From positions 1 to 48,303 of the IMG/VR virus record IMGVR_UViG_3300035670_000338: 48,303 bases of DNA. The stretch is one strand, 5' to 3'. The DNA comes from a virus. Shown in pieces: positions 30,601 through 39,150 of this stretch. The notes below the pieces were generated by a model. It saw nothing but the letters and a program-made list of their open reading frames with translations, ran no database searches and was not told the origin of the DNA. The position numbers and the translations under genes were made by a program. How positions within the stretch are numbered: the stretch's first letter is position 1; each line of letters begins with the position of its first letter.

Positions 30601-33600
30601 GATGAAGAGCTAGAAGCGGTTGTGGAAATGTCTGACCCAACCGGCAAGGCAATAGCAGACATTCTTGATCCAGAAAAACGAGTTGAGGCAGTAGATAAAA
30701 TAAGGACAAGAAATGACACAATGAAGGCATTGGGTCTTGAACCAGACCCAATGGCTCATGACGAGGGTTCCCTCGAAGAGCAAATGGAAAATATATTGAT
30801 GCCACTGCTCGATATATTGGAACGCTCTGAGATATCCGGCCCAGTAGAAATAGAAACTACTGTAAATCTTACTGACGATCAGATAAATGGAACAGATACA
30901 TCACCGATAAGCATTGATGGTCTGATTACTGGCCGCTTAGTAGATCAAAATGGATATAGCTCTGGTGAACCTGGTTCTCGAGATGAAAACAATGGGAAAG
31001 TGCCGCATAGGGTGGTTATTCAAACCGAAGAAGGGCAGAGAGGCTACTACCCACACTGGAGTGATTCATCAAGAAAGGAACCAGCAGACTATGTTCAAAA
31101 GGTTGTCTTGCCACCAGGTCAAATAGAGATAGTCGATAGGGTTACGGAGAAAGATGGCTCCACAACGCTTATAGCAAGAGTTGTTTCACAAAAGAACACT
31201 GAAGAAATACTGGATGGATTAGTTCCAGGACAGGGTTCAGAGGAACTTCCACCTGGTGCTGGAATTACAATACAAAAAGCAGTTAACAAGCACATCGTCT
31301 CAAGACGTGGGCGTGGTCTTAGCCAGGAGACAAGAACTCCATCAGATGAAAAAGAAATAATCGAAACATCAAATGACATTGTATTTGATGAAGTTAATGA
31401 AGATAATGGTTCGTTTGGTACGCAGCTAGATGATTCTCAAGTTGATGCGGTCAGAGCTGATGTTGAATCTCCAGACTCCTCCGAAGAAGATGTATATGGT
31501 CCGGTAGAGACGCGCGAGGAAAGAAGAAAGAGAAGAGCTGAAGAACTAAATGAAATAACCAATAGAATAAAAGAGATATTTGAATCTGGTCAAGCAGACG
31601 AGGAACTTGGGATATCTCCAGAAGATATAGACCCAGAAGTCTTGTCGATAATAGAAAACTCTACACCGGAAGAACTAGAACAAATACTTGCTGAGGAAGC
31701 AGAAAAAATACATGAAGATATTGATGCGCGCCCAAGAGATGTTGTAGATGAAGATGGTCTAGAAGAGCTAATAGATCCACCAGCACAGGAAGAAGAGAAA
31801 CCAAAACGGCCATCATGGGACCTTGGTAGGGACGATACTGGGGTAGATAGGGGAACTCGCCCAACTAACGAAAAGCCTGCTGATATTCCAGCAGATGTTG
31901 ACCCAGATACTGGAGAAATAATAAATCCAGACGAGGACGACTATAAGCCAAATCAAAAACAATCAAGAGCCGATCTCCAGAAAAATTTTGTTTGGCGCAG
32001 TGGATATAAGGATTCAAAGAGAAGATATTACCCAACAAGAATTATAGAAAAAATATTAAAAAATGAGTTGTCGCTGTATCAGGCCGAGCAGGAAATTCAA
32101 CGACAGCTGGAAAATACATATCCGGGAAGCATTCTATATGGCATAGCAATGGAGGGTTTAGGAACTGCAAATCTAGATGAAATGACTCCGGAACAAATAG
32201 TTTGGCTGATGGACCATGCTTACTATCAAGCTGCTCAGCTAAGACGCGATGCAGCTGCCCTTGGTGGAAATCTTACAGTTAGTCAACGACTTACCAAACA
32301 AGATTTGGATAACAAGGCGCAGGCTATGGGAAGAATGCAAAGCGCCCTACAGGACTACCTAGACATTATCTACTATAAGGTAAATGGAAAATTCTATTAT
32401 CCTAATGGTGAGTGGAATAATTGGGGTAGTCCAATTTTGCCAAAACCATCAGATGCGCCTGGATTTATTATGGAGCCTGGGAGGAGTGATGGTCTCCAAA
32501 AATCAACTTATGAAACTACATCACCATATGGAGACTGGGATGATGACCTAACACCGGAAGAACGTAGATTCATTATGGATAACCCAGGGCAGCCCCTAGG
32601 TGGTTTGAGCTCTGGTGCCAGAAGTGGTATCGCTGGCCGTGTTGCAAAAAGATTGATAAGGCCAGCAGTAGACAGACTTGATGTTGATGATGAAACAAAA
32701 GACCGCATTGTCATGGTTGCTGAATACGCTGCAGCAGTTGCTTCAAAGGGGCCGACTGGCGCACTCGTGCATGTTGCCACCGAAGCAGCACGAAGGGGCG
32801 GAAGAGATGTTGCCGAACTAACGATAAAGAAACTTGTTGATTCAGGGAAAATAACTGAAGATCAGGCAAAAATAGCCATGTCAGTTGTCGACAGAGTCGC
32901 CCCCGAAGGCTTGCCGGATCCAGTAAAAGATGCGCTCGTCGATGGTTATCAAGTAGTAGATAAATTTGTAGATGAGCGTGTTCTTACCGACGAGAATAAG
33001 GAAAGACTTCTTCAAGCAACTGAAGAGGCTAGGGAAAAGCTATCAACTGCATCGGAAAAGACTAGAGATGCTGTTGGAGATGCTGCTAAAAAAGCAAAAG
33101 ATAAGACTAGAAAAGGTCTAGCAAAACTGCGCGATAGAAAGCGTGAAGTAGACGACGTACCGGCATTGGATGATGTCATATACGAAGCATATTCAGATCC
33201 AAATGATCCATTTGGTTCGCCACCGTCACCACCAACTAGAGCCACAAGAAAAGATACTCCAAGCGCATTTGATGAACCATATGAATTTGATCCGTTTGCT
33301 GGACTTTCATCTGGGGCTTCTCCTGCGCGTAATGCTGGCCTATCATCTGGCGCTGGAGGCGAAAGAGAGAAAAGAAGGTTCTCGAGAAGAATGAGAAAAG
33401 CTGGAAAGAGCATAACTAAAAGCTCTGGAGCAGCAGAGAAGGGTAAAACAAATAATGAAACAACAGCGTCAACATATATACCGCTATCACCTCAGGGCCT
33501 AAAAGAAATAATAAAAACAAACCCATACTCAAGAAAAGCAAAACATGGCGGAAAGAAAAAAATAGATGGATTACTAGAAGATGCGTCTGTTAAGTGGGAA

Positions 33601-34302
33601 TTGCAGGGTGAAATGATTACTGCGGTCTCGCGCGTTTTGGAAGAATCACCAGGCATGAAGGCATTGGTTAAAGAATTTGGCATGCCTCCAATGATGTTTA
33701 CTGACAATTTTATGGAGGGGCGCGAAAACGACTTCATGTATAGAAGTGGTTATAGGCCAAGTCCGTGGTTTAACATTTCTGGTGCATATCTGAATGGAGC
33801 TGGTTTCATACAAATCAATCCTAAGTATTTGAGAAATCAAGCATTTCTAGACCACTTGATAAGACATGAATTGATTCATGCATTTCACGCCATGGCTCAG
33901 AAGAGAAACAAAGAAGCCAGGGAAAGAATGCAGGAAGTGGCATCCGGAATGGTGGAAGACAGCATTGAAGTAGCAAAACGCGCTGGCATGGACAAAACAA
34001 GATCCCTAGATTTGAGCCAATTAGACCCAGATGAACTGGCAAGAGCCCAGCAGCAACTAACGCCAGAAATGGAAAGAATTTCAAGAATGTTTACCAAATT
34101 CGGCTACTCTGGAAATAACACAGTTGCTTCTCAAAATCCTGGTGAATTTGTTGCGGAAGTTCTTGCATACGCAACATCTCCGGACCCTTCAATGAGGTCA
34201 ATTGTGCCCCCAGAAGCGTTTGCGATTGTCGCTGAATTTTTCGGGATAACAGCTCAGGAATTAAGAAAATTGACATCGACCCCATCAGAACGTTTTATAT
34301 GA
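27664..34302 (+). CDS. Giant polyprotein with two HExxH metallopeptidase-like domains
   Basis: A 2212-codon protein. A basic N-terminal region leads to a Cys motif (RCPPGTPAANQFTD, then GSNCFGFS) near residues 210-240. The first zincin motif is HEITH at 555-559 and the second is HELIH at 2068-2072. The second is followed by NPGEFVAEVLAYA near 2150, a good third metal ligand. The middle (residues about 900-1640) is charged and partly disordered, with a beta segment near 1060-1180 that loosely resembles an ADP-ribosyltransferase core. Residues 1652-1879 are amphipathic helices rich in Lys, Glu and Ala. Four GLSSG motifs occur, one just before the second peptidase. No Shine-Dalgarno precedes the ATG, so the start is less certain. 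It is probably an internal virion protein processed like the first giant protein. Confidence 0.86.
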   Translation: MTGKSYVKTRIVVSDKLLSPLANRKSFDESAVAFKKSINASVLSPRLNANLSVKALASAPSKGNTDGKKRTNKGGVPGVETFEGGYRYNPKQKWEPGKVLQIHTSYTKRMNQRIQTPNWGWVDEKEEEEQKNSAEIVIKKYRVNPKTGEKIPDSEVEMSPFTVTGRQPEWMTSTKQLPGKTIGQIMRGGSLLQAAARAVGVITDPDGKLRCPPGTPAANQFTDAMGSNCFGFSASEIYDMAQRVAHEAAHIMRELEPSENTGLSSGAPAKQTKGSLLNTARSWRKLLGNVLDEAREVPWLKPDGRQVIPSQWELDAMPDEFRWFKDGARRGRRSLVDMRKTVQDLKDRYGIGESTGFDKNADLIELRDRLSADGIIATEFVGRPDTEREWRERAADALVAKFGGRNLDKLSPNQLEDLLKKEIELQFELERAMLSEFFKSYTTMPDHMRTVGALVWQHNTKTNSDEGGAVWNVDAPNGQHSYIRLNMFRISTNTQMYLPELLENERLRIEAENGGSDSANAAALHDFLVSNLVYSKQSAALIGGHESFARHIMSHEITHTVQLSAIVGAIEDELSANGRIRFYDPETDSWGYISASSIKELTNEEINTLIDTILRHKDGVKKIVPSLQKAIDDAENARFLAGKYIDDVEGLGNTKIVQAMEIMAELGALRAQGIIYGKEVDDALSWMDAHIDTRFSDERGISDAEQTQKFIDLINYAQSVGPAETARGFKDPIWTDERVYRASVNEEIQRISTMDDEDEIVDFIADKEFEIEQLIEAVKNNPNDSDLGRRLKEARDHMALARKRWRENNDGVDNVVLQEKVKRNRDEKDKLSPDVLKKRNDIRDLQKIADAADKASEDDIVNTLAYLKNKLKDPSLSDETKDKLKKYASIYRKAFAKRKSEAGDTRSAQAVARELDKRVEDRLNPKKPKTEDDSPLDSSSTVAPKSKTIKPKPIKRPKNKAAVTKHTNSEREKLRNEATDEELEAVVEMSDPTGKAIADILDPEKRVEAVDKIRTRNDTMKALGLEPDPMAHDEGSLEEQMENILMPLLDILERSEISGPVEIETTVNLTDDQINGTDTSPISIDGLITGRLVDQNGYSSGEPGSRDENNGKVPHRVVIQTEEGQRGYYPHWSDSSRKEPADYVQKVVLPPGQIEIVDRVTEKDGSTTLIARVVSQKNTEEILDGLVPGQGSEELPPGAGITIQKAVNKHIVSRRGRGLSQETRTPSDEKEIIETSNDIVFDEVNEDNGSFGTQLDDSQVDAVRADVESPDSSEEDVYGPVETREERRKRRAEELNEITNRIKEIFESGQADEELGISPEDIDPEVLSIIENSTPEELEQILAEEAEKIHEDIDARPRDVVDEDGLEELIDPPAQEEEKPKRPSWDLGRDDTGVDRGTRPTNEKPADIPADVDPDTGEIINPDEDDYKPNQKQSRADLQKNFVWRSGYKDSKRRYYPTRIIEKILKNELSLYQAEQEIQRQLENTYPGSILYGIAMEGLGTANLDEMTPEQIVWLMDHAYYQAAQLRRDAAALGGNLTVSQRLTKQDLDNKAQAMGRMQSALQDYLDIIYYKVNGKFYYPNGEWNNWGSPILPKPSDAPGFIMEPGRSDGLQKSTYETTSPYGDWDDDLTPEERRFIMDNPGQPLGGLSSGARSGIAGRVAKRLIRPAVDRLDVDDETKDRIVMVAEYAAAVASKGPTGALVHVATEAARRGGRDVAELTIKKLVDSGKITEDQAKIAMSVVDRVAPEGLPDPVKDALVDGYQVVDKFVDERVLTDENKERLLQATEEAREKLSTASEKTRDAVGDAAKKAKDKTRKGLAKLRDRKREVDDVPALDDVIYEAYSDPNDPFGSPPSPPTRATRKDTPSAFDEPYEFDPFAGLSSGASPARNAGLSSGAGGEREKRRFSRRMRKAGKSITKSSGAAEKGKTNNETTASTYIPLSPQGLKEIIKTNPYSRKAKHGGKKKIDGLLEDASVKWELQGEMITAVSRVLEESPGMKALVKEFGMPPMMFTDNFMEGRENDFMYRSGYRPSPWFNISGAYLNGAGFIQINPKYLRNQAFLDHLIRHELIHAFHAMAQKRNKEARERMQEVASGMVEDSIEVAKRAGMDKTRSLDLSQLDPDELARAQQQLTPEMERISRMFTKFGYSGNNTVASQNPGEFVAEVLAYATSPDPSMRSIVPPEAFAIVAEFFGITAQELRKLTSTPSERFI
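28447..33351 (+). repeat. Four GLSSG motifs in the second giant protein
   Basis: GLSSG occurs at residues 262, 1647, 1880 and 1892 (nucleotides 28447, 32602, 33301 and 33337), each time followed by Ala. The last two are separated by 7 residues, as is one close pair in the first giant protein. A diverged form, GYSSGEPG, is at residue 1097. As in the first protein, the codons differ between copies. Confidence 0.9.
29326..29340 (+). other. First zincin active-site motif (HEITH)
   Basis: Codons for H555, E556 and H559 form HExxH in FARHIMSHEITHTVQLS, inside a helical stretch as in zinc metallopeptidases. A downstream Glu for the third ligand is plausible (MEIMAELGALRAQG near residue 665) but not certain. 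The preceding 200 residues are mainly helical with a strand-rich part (SYIRLNMFRIS). Confidence 0.7.
33865..33879 (+). other. Second zincin active-site motif (HELIH)
   Basis: H2068, E2069 and H2072 in LIRHELIHAFHAMA, followed about 80 residues later by NPGEFVAEVLAYA, give an HExxH...E arrangement typical of zincins. The segment after the last GLSSG (residues 1897-2212) is the size of a free peptidase. It would be released as one unit if cleavage occurs at GLSSG. Confidence 0.8.
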
Positions 34303-34308
34303 GGAATT

Positions 34309-34440
34309 ATGTTTATAGATAAGTCTGACAAAAAATCATTTAGCAAGCAGGAAAATGAAGCATTTGCTATGTACTTCAGGGATCTACTTGGTGCTCCTGA
34401 TGATATAGATGATGGAGAAGATGGAGATTCAGATGAATAG
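34309..34440 (+). CDS. Small acidic hypothetical protein
   Basis: A 43-residue frame starting 7 bases after the giant gene's stop, with GAGGAATT as leader. The N-terminal half is charged and helical (KSDKKSFSKQENEAFAMYFR) and the C-terminus is very acidic (DDIDDGEDGDSDE). It ends inside the start of the next gene (ATGAATAG), a typical coupled overlap, which supports expression. The acidic tail recalls the scaffold-like protein. The function is unknown. Confidence 0.6.
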   Translation: MFIDKSDKKSFSKQENEAFAMYFRDLLGAPDDIDDGEDGDSDE

Positions 34441-35398
34441 CGATGAGTATCTAAAAAAAGCATTTGAGTCGACAATTGGCATAAATCCAAAAACCAGCAA
34501 TCAGGCCAGACCATCATCTGGATTTGTCATAAGCAGATCACAGCTTGAGCAAAAAAGAAAAAAAGCCAAAGAAAATGGGTGGAATGATGGCAAAGATGCA
34601 ATCTACGAGCTTGAAGACTCAGATGAATTTGGTGACGGCCTAACTGCGTATGGAGACATACAGATAATTCTAAAACCAGAAGTTGCAAAGAGAACTTCAT
34701 ATATGCGCGGAGATCCAATATCTTCTGGCGGAAGGCCAGTGCTAATGGGGAGCGATAATACTGAGGACATACTCGACGCACTATTAAATGCAGATGGTAA
34801 AAATAAAAAATCGCACATGGCTGATGCTGTAATTAATTTACTGAATGCTCGAGTAAAGCGTGAAAAAAATGAAAGCATCAGCACATCGAGGAAGTTAAAA
34901 AAAGGCGAAACTTCTACTGAAAAATCAAATTCAGTTATGCACGCCCAGATACTCGGAGGATACACACTTTCTGATATTGAGGGCATTTATTACCCATTCA
35001 GCAAAGTACAAAAGTATTCGCTGAATACAGACATTGGTGATGTAATGAAAAATGCTATTTCCATAGATGAGATAATCAACCAAAGAATTCCCAGGGACGA
35101 GGCAGTAAAACTGCACGAAAAAATAGGGATGGGCAGCATTGATACGCCAGGAGTTGCCGCATTGAGGGATTACAGAATGGCAATGAAAATACGCAAACAG
35201 TATGTTGATGCTGGAATTAGGTATGTCATGTTTTCCCATAAAGAGGGAAAAAATATAGATAATCCAAAATCATACGACCAATCAGCAAAGCCAAATGAAA
35301 AAGTCGAAGATGTATTGAAGAGAATAATAATTTCTGAGGTCCGCTCCGGAATAAAGAAATTTCATGCGCAGATGATTAAAGCAGAAGGTCAGAAATGA
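34433..35398 (+). CDS. Hypothetical head-region protein
   Basis: A 321-residue protein that I do not recognise. I use the ATG at 34433, which has GGAG 6 bases upstream and overlaps the previous stop by 8 bases. The frame is open back to 34409. It is charged and mixed alpha/beta, with KKRKKAKENGWNDGKDAIYE-like basic stretches near residue 40 and DIEGIYYPFSKVQKYSLNTD near 185. SSGGRP occurs at about residue 100 but not a full GLSSG. The C-terminus is basic. The gene lies in a plus-strand series of unknowns between the giant polyprotein and the capsid gene, so it is likely a virion or assembly protein. Its end overlaps the next gene by 4 bases. Confidence 0.72.
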   Translation: MNSDEYLKKAFESTIGINPKTSNQARPSSGFVISRSQLEQKRKKAKENGWNDGKDAIYELEDSDEFGDGLTAYGDIQIILKPEVAKRTSYMRGDPISSGGRPVLMGSDNTEDILDALLNADGKNKKSHMADAVINLLNARVKREKNESISTSRKLKKGETSTEKSNSVMHAQILGGYTLSDIEGIYYPFSKVQKYSLNTDIGDVMKNAISIDEIINQRIPRDEAVKLHEKIGMGSIDTPGVAALRDYRMAMKIRKQYVDAGIRYVMFSHKEGKNIDNPKSYDQSAKPNEKVEDVLKRIIISEVRSGIKKFHAQMIKAEGQK

Positions 35399-35787
35399 AA
35401 GCCGTTCTTGCTGCAACAGCTGGCAAAAAGAAGCTCTATTATATTCTTGACGCAGAATCTGCTGATTCAGATGGCGTTGTGGTCAATGAGGAGAATAGGG
35501 CAATCAGCGTCAATTTTTTCTCTTTCGCCATGAAGAGCAAGAATCTGAACAGAATGAAAAACACTCCATTTCATAGATTCCTATGGTCTGCGCCAAATGG
35601 GGAAATGAAACAAATATGGATTCAAACTTTCGTTCTCAAGGAACGCCCAATAGGGAAGAAGTTTACTGAAAAGCTTGTAATACAGACCCAGCTTGGGGAA
35701 TCTGCAAAGAAACAGAAAAAAACAGACATAAAAGTAAAATCTTTTTTAAGTGAAGCTGTCAGTAGAACTAAAAAAATAATATCTTAA
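35395..35787 (+). CDS. Hypothetical basic protein
   Basis: A 130-residue protein with no recognised domain. It is beta-rich in the first half (KKLYYILDAESADSDGVVV, RAISVNFFSFAMK) and strongly basic with helices at the C-terminus (SEAVSRTKKIIS). The ATG overlaps the stop of the preceding gene (ATGA), indicating coupled translation. The basic charge and position among head genes suggest a DNA-associated or internal virion protein, but this is only inferred from context. Confidence 0.68.
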   Translation: MKAVLAATAGKKKLYYILDAESADSDGVVVNEENRAISVNFFSFAMKSKNLNRMKNTPFHRFLWSAPNGEMKQIWIQTFVLKERPIGKKFTEKLVIQTQLGESAKKQKKTDIKVKSFLSEAVSRTKKIIS

Positions 35788-35817
35788 GTAGAATTGTATT
35801 TGAGGAAAAGGTAAGAA

Positions 35818-36474
35818 ATGGAACACGTCAGAAATAACGGAACAAAAGCAGCAGGTGAGGGGATACTTCCTGACTTTGTTCCCCAGGAGAATGTAACTGG
35901 CGATGTCTTGAGGGGTTACGGCCCTCGTCGTGGAAACCTAGAAAGACTGCTTCGTTACTGGCGACCCATCATGCGCAAGCCTGGTGGATTTAGAAGATGC
36001 AAAGTGATTCTTGCCAACCATCCAGAGCTTTACCCACTCGACAGAATATGCGCATGGCTCCACCATGAGACAACAGGACTATGGCCGAATGAGGGATGCC
36101 ATCACCCAACAATGAAAAATTGCAGAGGTAAGCTGAAGAAAAGAAATTGGAGCAATAGAGATTTCAATGCGAGACTTAGAAAACTGACTGGATCAAAGAA
36201 AAAATCAGAAGATCAAGTAGATGACATATTCTTTTCTGATATGCCAATTGATGATTATCAGCATATGGATGTTGTTACAAATGCAGATTTTAAACATGCG
36301 ATGGAAGTACTGAGAGACTTCATTGATATGGAGCCAACATTTGTCAAATACATAAGAGATCAGGAAAACTGGGAAATAGTTGGCGAAAATGAGTTTGGCG
36401 AGGCAAAGAGTCTCCCATTTGAGCAAAGGTCATTTGACCTTGAGTGCTGTGGCGGTGAACTAATAGATGACTAA
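35818..36474 (+). CDS. Conserved-looking phage head-region protein with Trp/Cys/His motif
   Basis: A 218-residue protein whose middle section has a distinctive dense motif: LLRYWRPIMRKPGGFRRC, then LYPLDRICAWLHHETTGLWP, then GCHHPTMKNCRGK. I have the impression of similar sequences near capsid genes in actinophages, but no function is known to me. The Cys and His residues (GCHH...NC) could bind a metal. The C-terminal half is acidic and helical. AGGAAAAGG lies before the ATG, and the end overlaps the next gene by 8 bases. A minor virion or capsid-assembly role is likely from context. Confidence 0.72.
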   Translation: MEHVRNNGTKAAGEGILPDFVPQENVTGDVLRGYGPRRGNLERLLRYWRPIMRKPGGFRRCKVILANHPELYPLDRICAWLHHETTGLWPNEGCHHPTMKNCRGKLKKRNWSNRDFNARLRKLTGSKKKSEDQVDDIFFSDMPIDDYQHMDVVTNADFKHAMEVLRDFIDMEPTFVKYIRDQENWEIVGENEFGEAKSLPFEQRSFDLECCGGELIDD

Positions 36475-38452
36475 TTGCTGTGATCAAAAAGAAGAAGTGG
36501 TTGTCCTGCGTGTTAAATTTGGATTTAACCCAGAATCAAAGCCGGAACCAATAAGATCAAGCTTTCCTCTAAACAAGAATGTACTTGATTTCAAGGCTCT
36601 AGCTATCCGCAACGGCATTACAAGAAAAGTTGCAGATAATAAAAGATTAACTTCTGGGATAGAGACAAAGAGATCACCATTGGTGAGACTTGCTGTTCCG
36701 GGAGACATTGACCCACTCAAGTCTCCAGTTAGATCTGCAATTTATAGAACACTTACACCAGGAACACCTGGTGGAATGGGGATTGGCGCTCCGGCTAGGG
36801 AAAATCGTGGATATAGATGTCCAGAGGGGTATCAATACGGTGGAAGATTCACAGACTCGCGTCTATCTACTTGTGGAGCAAAACTATTTGATATTCCTTC
36901 CCCATTGGGAATGGCATTATCTGCAATCAGAAGAGAACTACGCGGTCCAGCACCAGGAAAAATAACTGGAACACCACTTGGAGGTGGGCAGTACCCTGAG
37001 TCTTTAATAGACAGCAGAAAGCCGCAGATTCCAAAAGTAACAAATGAAAATCCGAATGCAGTTGCTCAGCAGGCAAAACAGCTTATTCGCGACATAAGCA
37101 TGCACAAGGAAAAAGTGTCAAGAATGGTTCGCCGTGATGGATTTGTCCTCGAACCTGTTGTTCCTCCAAAGGTATTAAGAGCAATTCCAGACAATAGAGA
37201 TATGGAGGGTGCTACTTATCTCATGTCAGCGTTTGGCGCTCCGGATATAGGTAACGATGAGCTGGGAATGCTTTCAAATACTGGTATCAAAAAACTTGTA
37301 TACATAACACCGAATGGATCAACACTTACACTCGAGAAAAGAAGGCCTCTCACTGTAGGAGAAAGAAGAAAACTGGGCAAGACAGTAACCCAGGCAATGG
37401 CTCAGAATAACTCAAAAGATCCTGCAGCAAGGTTGAAATTTCTTGCAAACGAGATGGGCGATGGCATCGGATATTCTGAGTCATTTGAAAAGGTTAAAAA
37501 TCCAAATCAAATCGTTAATGGAAAACCAAAATGGTCACTTGATGTATTCAAGAGAACACCTGGGGGTAAATCTCCAAAGGTTCAGTCAGAATCAGCAAGA
37601 GAGACAATAAGTAACGCCGCAACGTCTAAAAAAATAGAATCCATAGATGAAGCGCTCGAAGCAATAGTAAATGGTGAGCCGTTATCGCGCATATCTCCGA
37701 AGATAATGCCGCAAGTTCTAGCCAGAAGCAGGGTAATACAAAAGAATAAAATAAATAAAGATCAGGTGATGGTTACTGCCGGAAGTGAAAAATATCTGGA
37801 ATACATAAACCCAGGTAAATTTCAGCACCTTGGAGAGAGATTCGCTTCTGACCTTCAGGAACATCTTGGACTCGCATCTCCTGACATTATATTTAGCTCT
37901 GGGCCAGATGCCGAGAGAAGGTATATGCGTCAGGATGTTGAAGCAGTAATACCTGGATCTAAATTCAATCCGAATATGAGATTGCAGGATTTCAACCCTC
38001 AAGATGTTGCACGGATGATTGTTTCTGATTTCCTTTCAGATCAAAGGGAAAGAGAGCTTTCCTCTGTGTATGCACTCGATGGGCCAGAAGGTGTAGTGCC
38101 TGTGCTTGCTGGCAATACAACATCTGGACTTGCAGACTTGAGTGAAATAGAAATCACGAAACGAATGAAAATGAGCATAGGCGATTTCTACGATACTGAT
38201 AAGCAGATTAACTATTCTGATTATTACAAGCAGTTGAAAATTGAGCAGCAGATTGCTTTTAGAAATTTCATAGATCAGCTTCTCAGAAGGGCAACATCTT
38301 TCAAGATGAAAGAACTCATATCTCGTCTTGGCGTAGACGGTTTATCCGATGGAGAGAAGGCCCACCTTAAAATAATTAACAGAATATTTGAATCACGAGT
38401 AAATATTCTTGCATCACAGAAAAAACAACTAATAGAGATGCTTAGGTCGTAA
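36467..38452 (+). CDS. Large hypothetical head-region protein
   Basis: A 661-residue protein that I do not recognise as a whole. Near residues 110-145 it carries YRCPEGYQYGGRFTD, then LSTCGAKLF. This is a Cys-flanked motif resembling RCPPGTPAANQFTD...SNC in the second giant protein, so a shared module is likely. The rest is mixed and charged, with an ERRKLGKTVTQAMAQN helix, a basic middle, and a helical C-terminus (SEIEITKRMKMSIGDFYDTD, then KKQLIEMLRS). No GLSSG is present. The start ATG overlaps the preceding stop. It is probably an internal or minor virion protein co-assembled with the giant polyproteins. Confidence 0.75.
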   Translation: MTNCCDQKEEVVVLRVKFGFNPESKPEPIRSSFPLNKNVLDFKALAIRNGITRKVADNKRLTSGIETKRSPLVRLAVPGDIDPLKSPVRSAIYRTLTPGTPGGMGIGAPARENRGYRCPEGYQYGGRFTDSRLSTCGAKLFDIPSPLGMALSAIRRELRGPAPGKITGTPLGGGQYPESLIDSRKPQIPKVTNENPNAVAQQAKQLIRDISMHKEKVSRMVRRDGFVLEPVVPPKVLRAIPDNRDMEGATYLMSAFGAPDIGNDELGMLSNTGIKKLVYITPNGSTLTLEKRRPLTVGERRKLGKTVTQAMAQNNSKDPAARLKFLANEMGDGIGYSESFEKVKNPNQIVNGKPKWSLDVFKRTPGGKSPKVQSESARETISNAATSKKIESIDEALEAIVNGEPLSRISPKIMPQVLARSRVIQKNKINKDQVMVTAGSEKYLEYINPGKFQHLGERFASDLQEHLGLASPDIIFSSGPDAERRYMRQDVEAVIPGSKFNPNMRLQDFNPQDVARMIVSDFLSDQRERELSSVYALDGPEGVVPVLAGNTTSGLADLSEIEITKRMKMSIGDFYDTDKQINYSDYYKQLKIEQQIAFRNFIDQLLRRATSFKMKELISRLGVDGLSDGEKAHLKIINRIFESRVNILASQKKQLIEMLRS

Positions 38453-38457
38453 GAGAT

Positions 38458-39150
38458 ATGAATAAGTATTCAATGGTCGTTGACCCGATAAGGGCTAAGA
38501 ATTTTGCTGTAGTAATTCAAAAGAGCTACGGACTAAGTTTCATTCCCCTTAATGAAATGGCAAAGACTTGGGCATCTAGGCAAAACCAGTCAACTGACAT
38601 AAAGTCCATAAAAGTTCCAGATGGAATGTATTTATCATCTCCGCAGAATCTCAGTAGGGCACAGCAGATAATGCTTGAAGAGTCAGTTGAAAAAACTGGA
38701 GAAGCAATTATCCCGCAGAGAATTTACGCTGGTAGAAAATCTTTTGGGAAATCACAAAACAGCACATCTATAGTTGGAAGACAAATAAGAAAAATACCTA
38801 AAAATATTAAATTAAAAACAGTAAACTATAAAGCAACAGCTTTTAAAAATAGACTGAGAAGAAGCTCAACTATTAGCGCAGTTAAGTCTCATGGCCTATC
38901 CATAGAAGAAAAAACTTGCCGATTTAGAGATATTTCTAACAATGGGCTTGAGATAATCGAAAAGTCTGCTGGCGAAACAACATCCAGGCGTGTTGCCGCA
39001 TCGTATTTCATTAAGGAACTATCTGGAAATAGACTTTCTAGAAGGGCAAAAACGCTCACCATGAAGGATGATGAATTGCTTCACGGTAAGACATGTGTTA
39101 AGTCGATTGAAATTGCTATATCAGCAAAAGCATCAAGGTTTGTTTGGTAA
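38458..39150 (+). CDS. Hypothetical basic protein
   Basis: A 230-residue, very basic protein of unknown function. There are many Lys/Arg and Ser residues (GRKSFGKSQNSTSIVGRQIR, KNRLRRSSTISAVKSHGLS), two cysteines (KTCRFRD and GKTCVKS) and no membrane segment. Five bases separate it from the previous gene, and its TAA overlaps the next ATG (TAATG). The charge suggests DNA contact, possibly as packaged internal protein, which is inference from composition and location. Confidence 0.7.
   Translation: MNKYSMVVDPIRAKNFAVVIQKSYGLSFIPLNEMAKTWASRQNQSTDIKSIKVPDGMYLSSPQNLSRAQQIMLEESVEKTGEAIIPQRIYAGRKSFGKSQNSTSIVGRQIRKIPKNIKLKTVNYKATAFKNRLRRSSTISAVKSHGLSIEEKTCRFRDISNNGLEIIEKSAGETTSRRVAASYFIKELSGNRLSRRAKTLTMKDDELLHGKTCVKSIEIAISAKASRFVW

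Noticed and set aside
30051-30719. Antisense frame of 222 codons within the second giant gene
   Set aside because: Composition is dominated by Ser, Phe and Leu with no motif. It is a shadow of the charged helical region on the plus strand.
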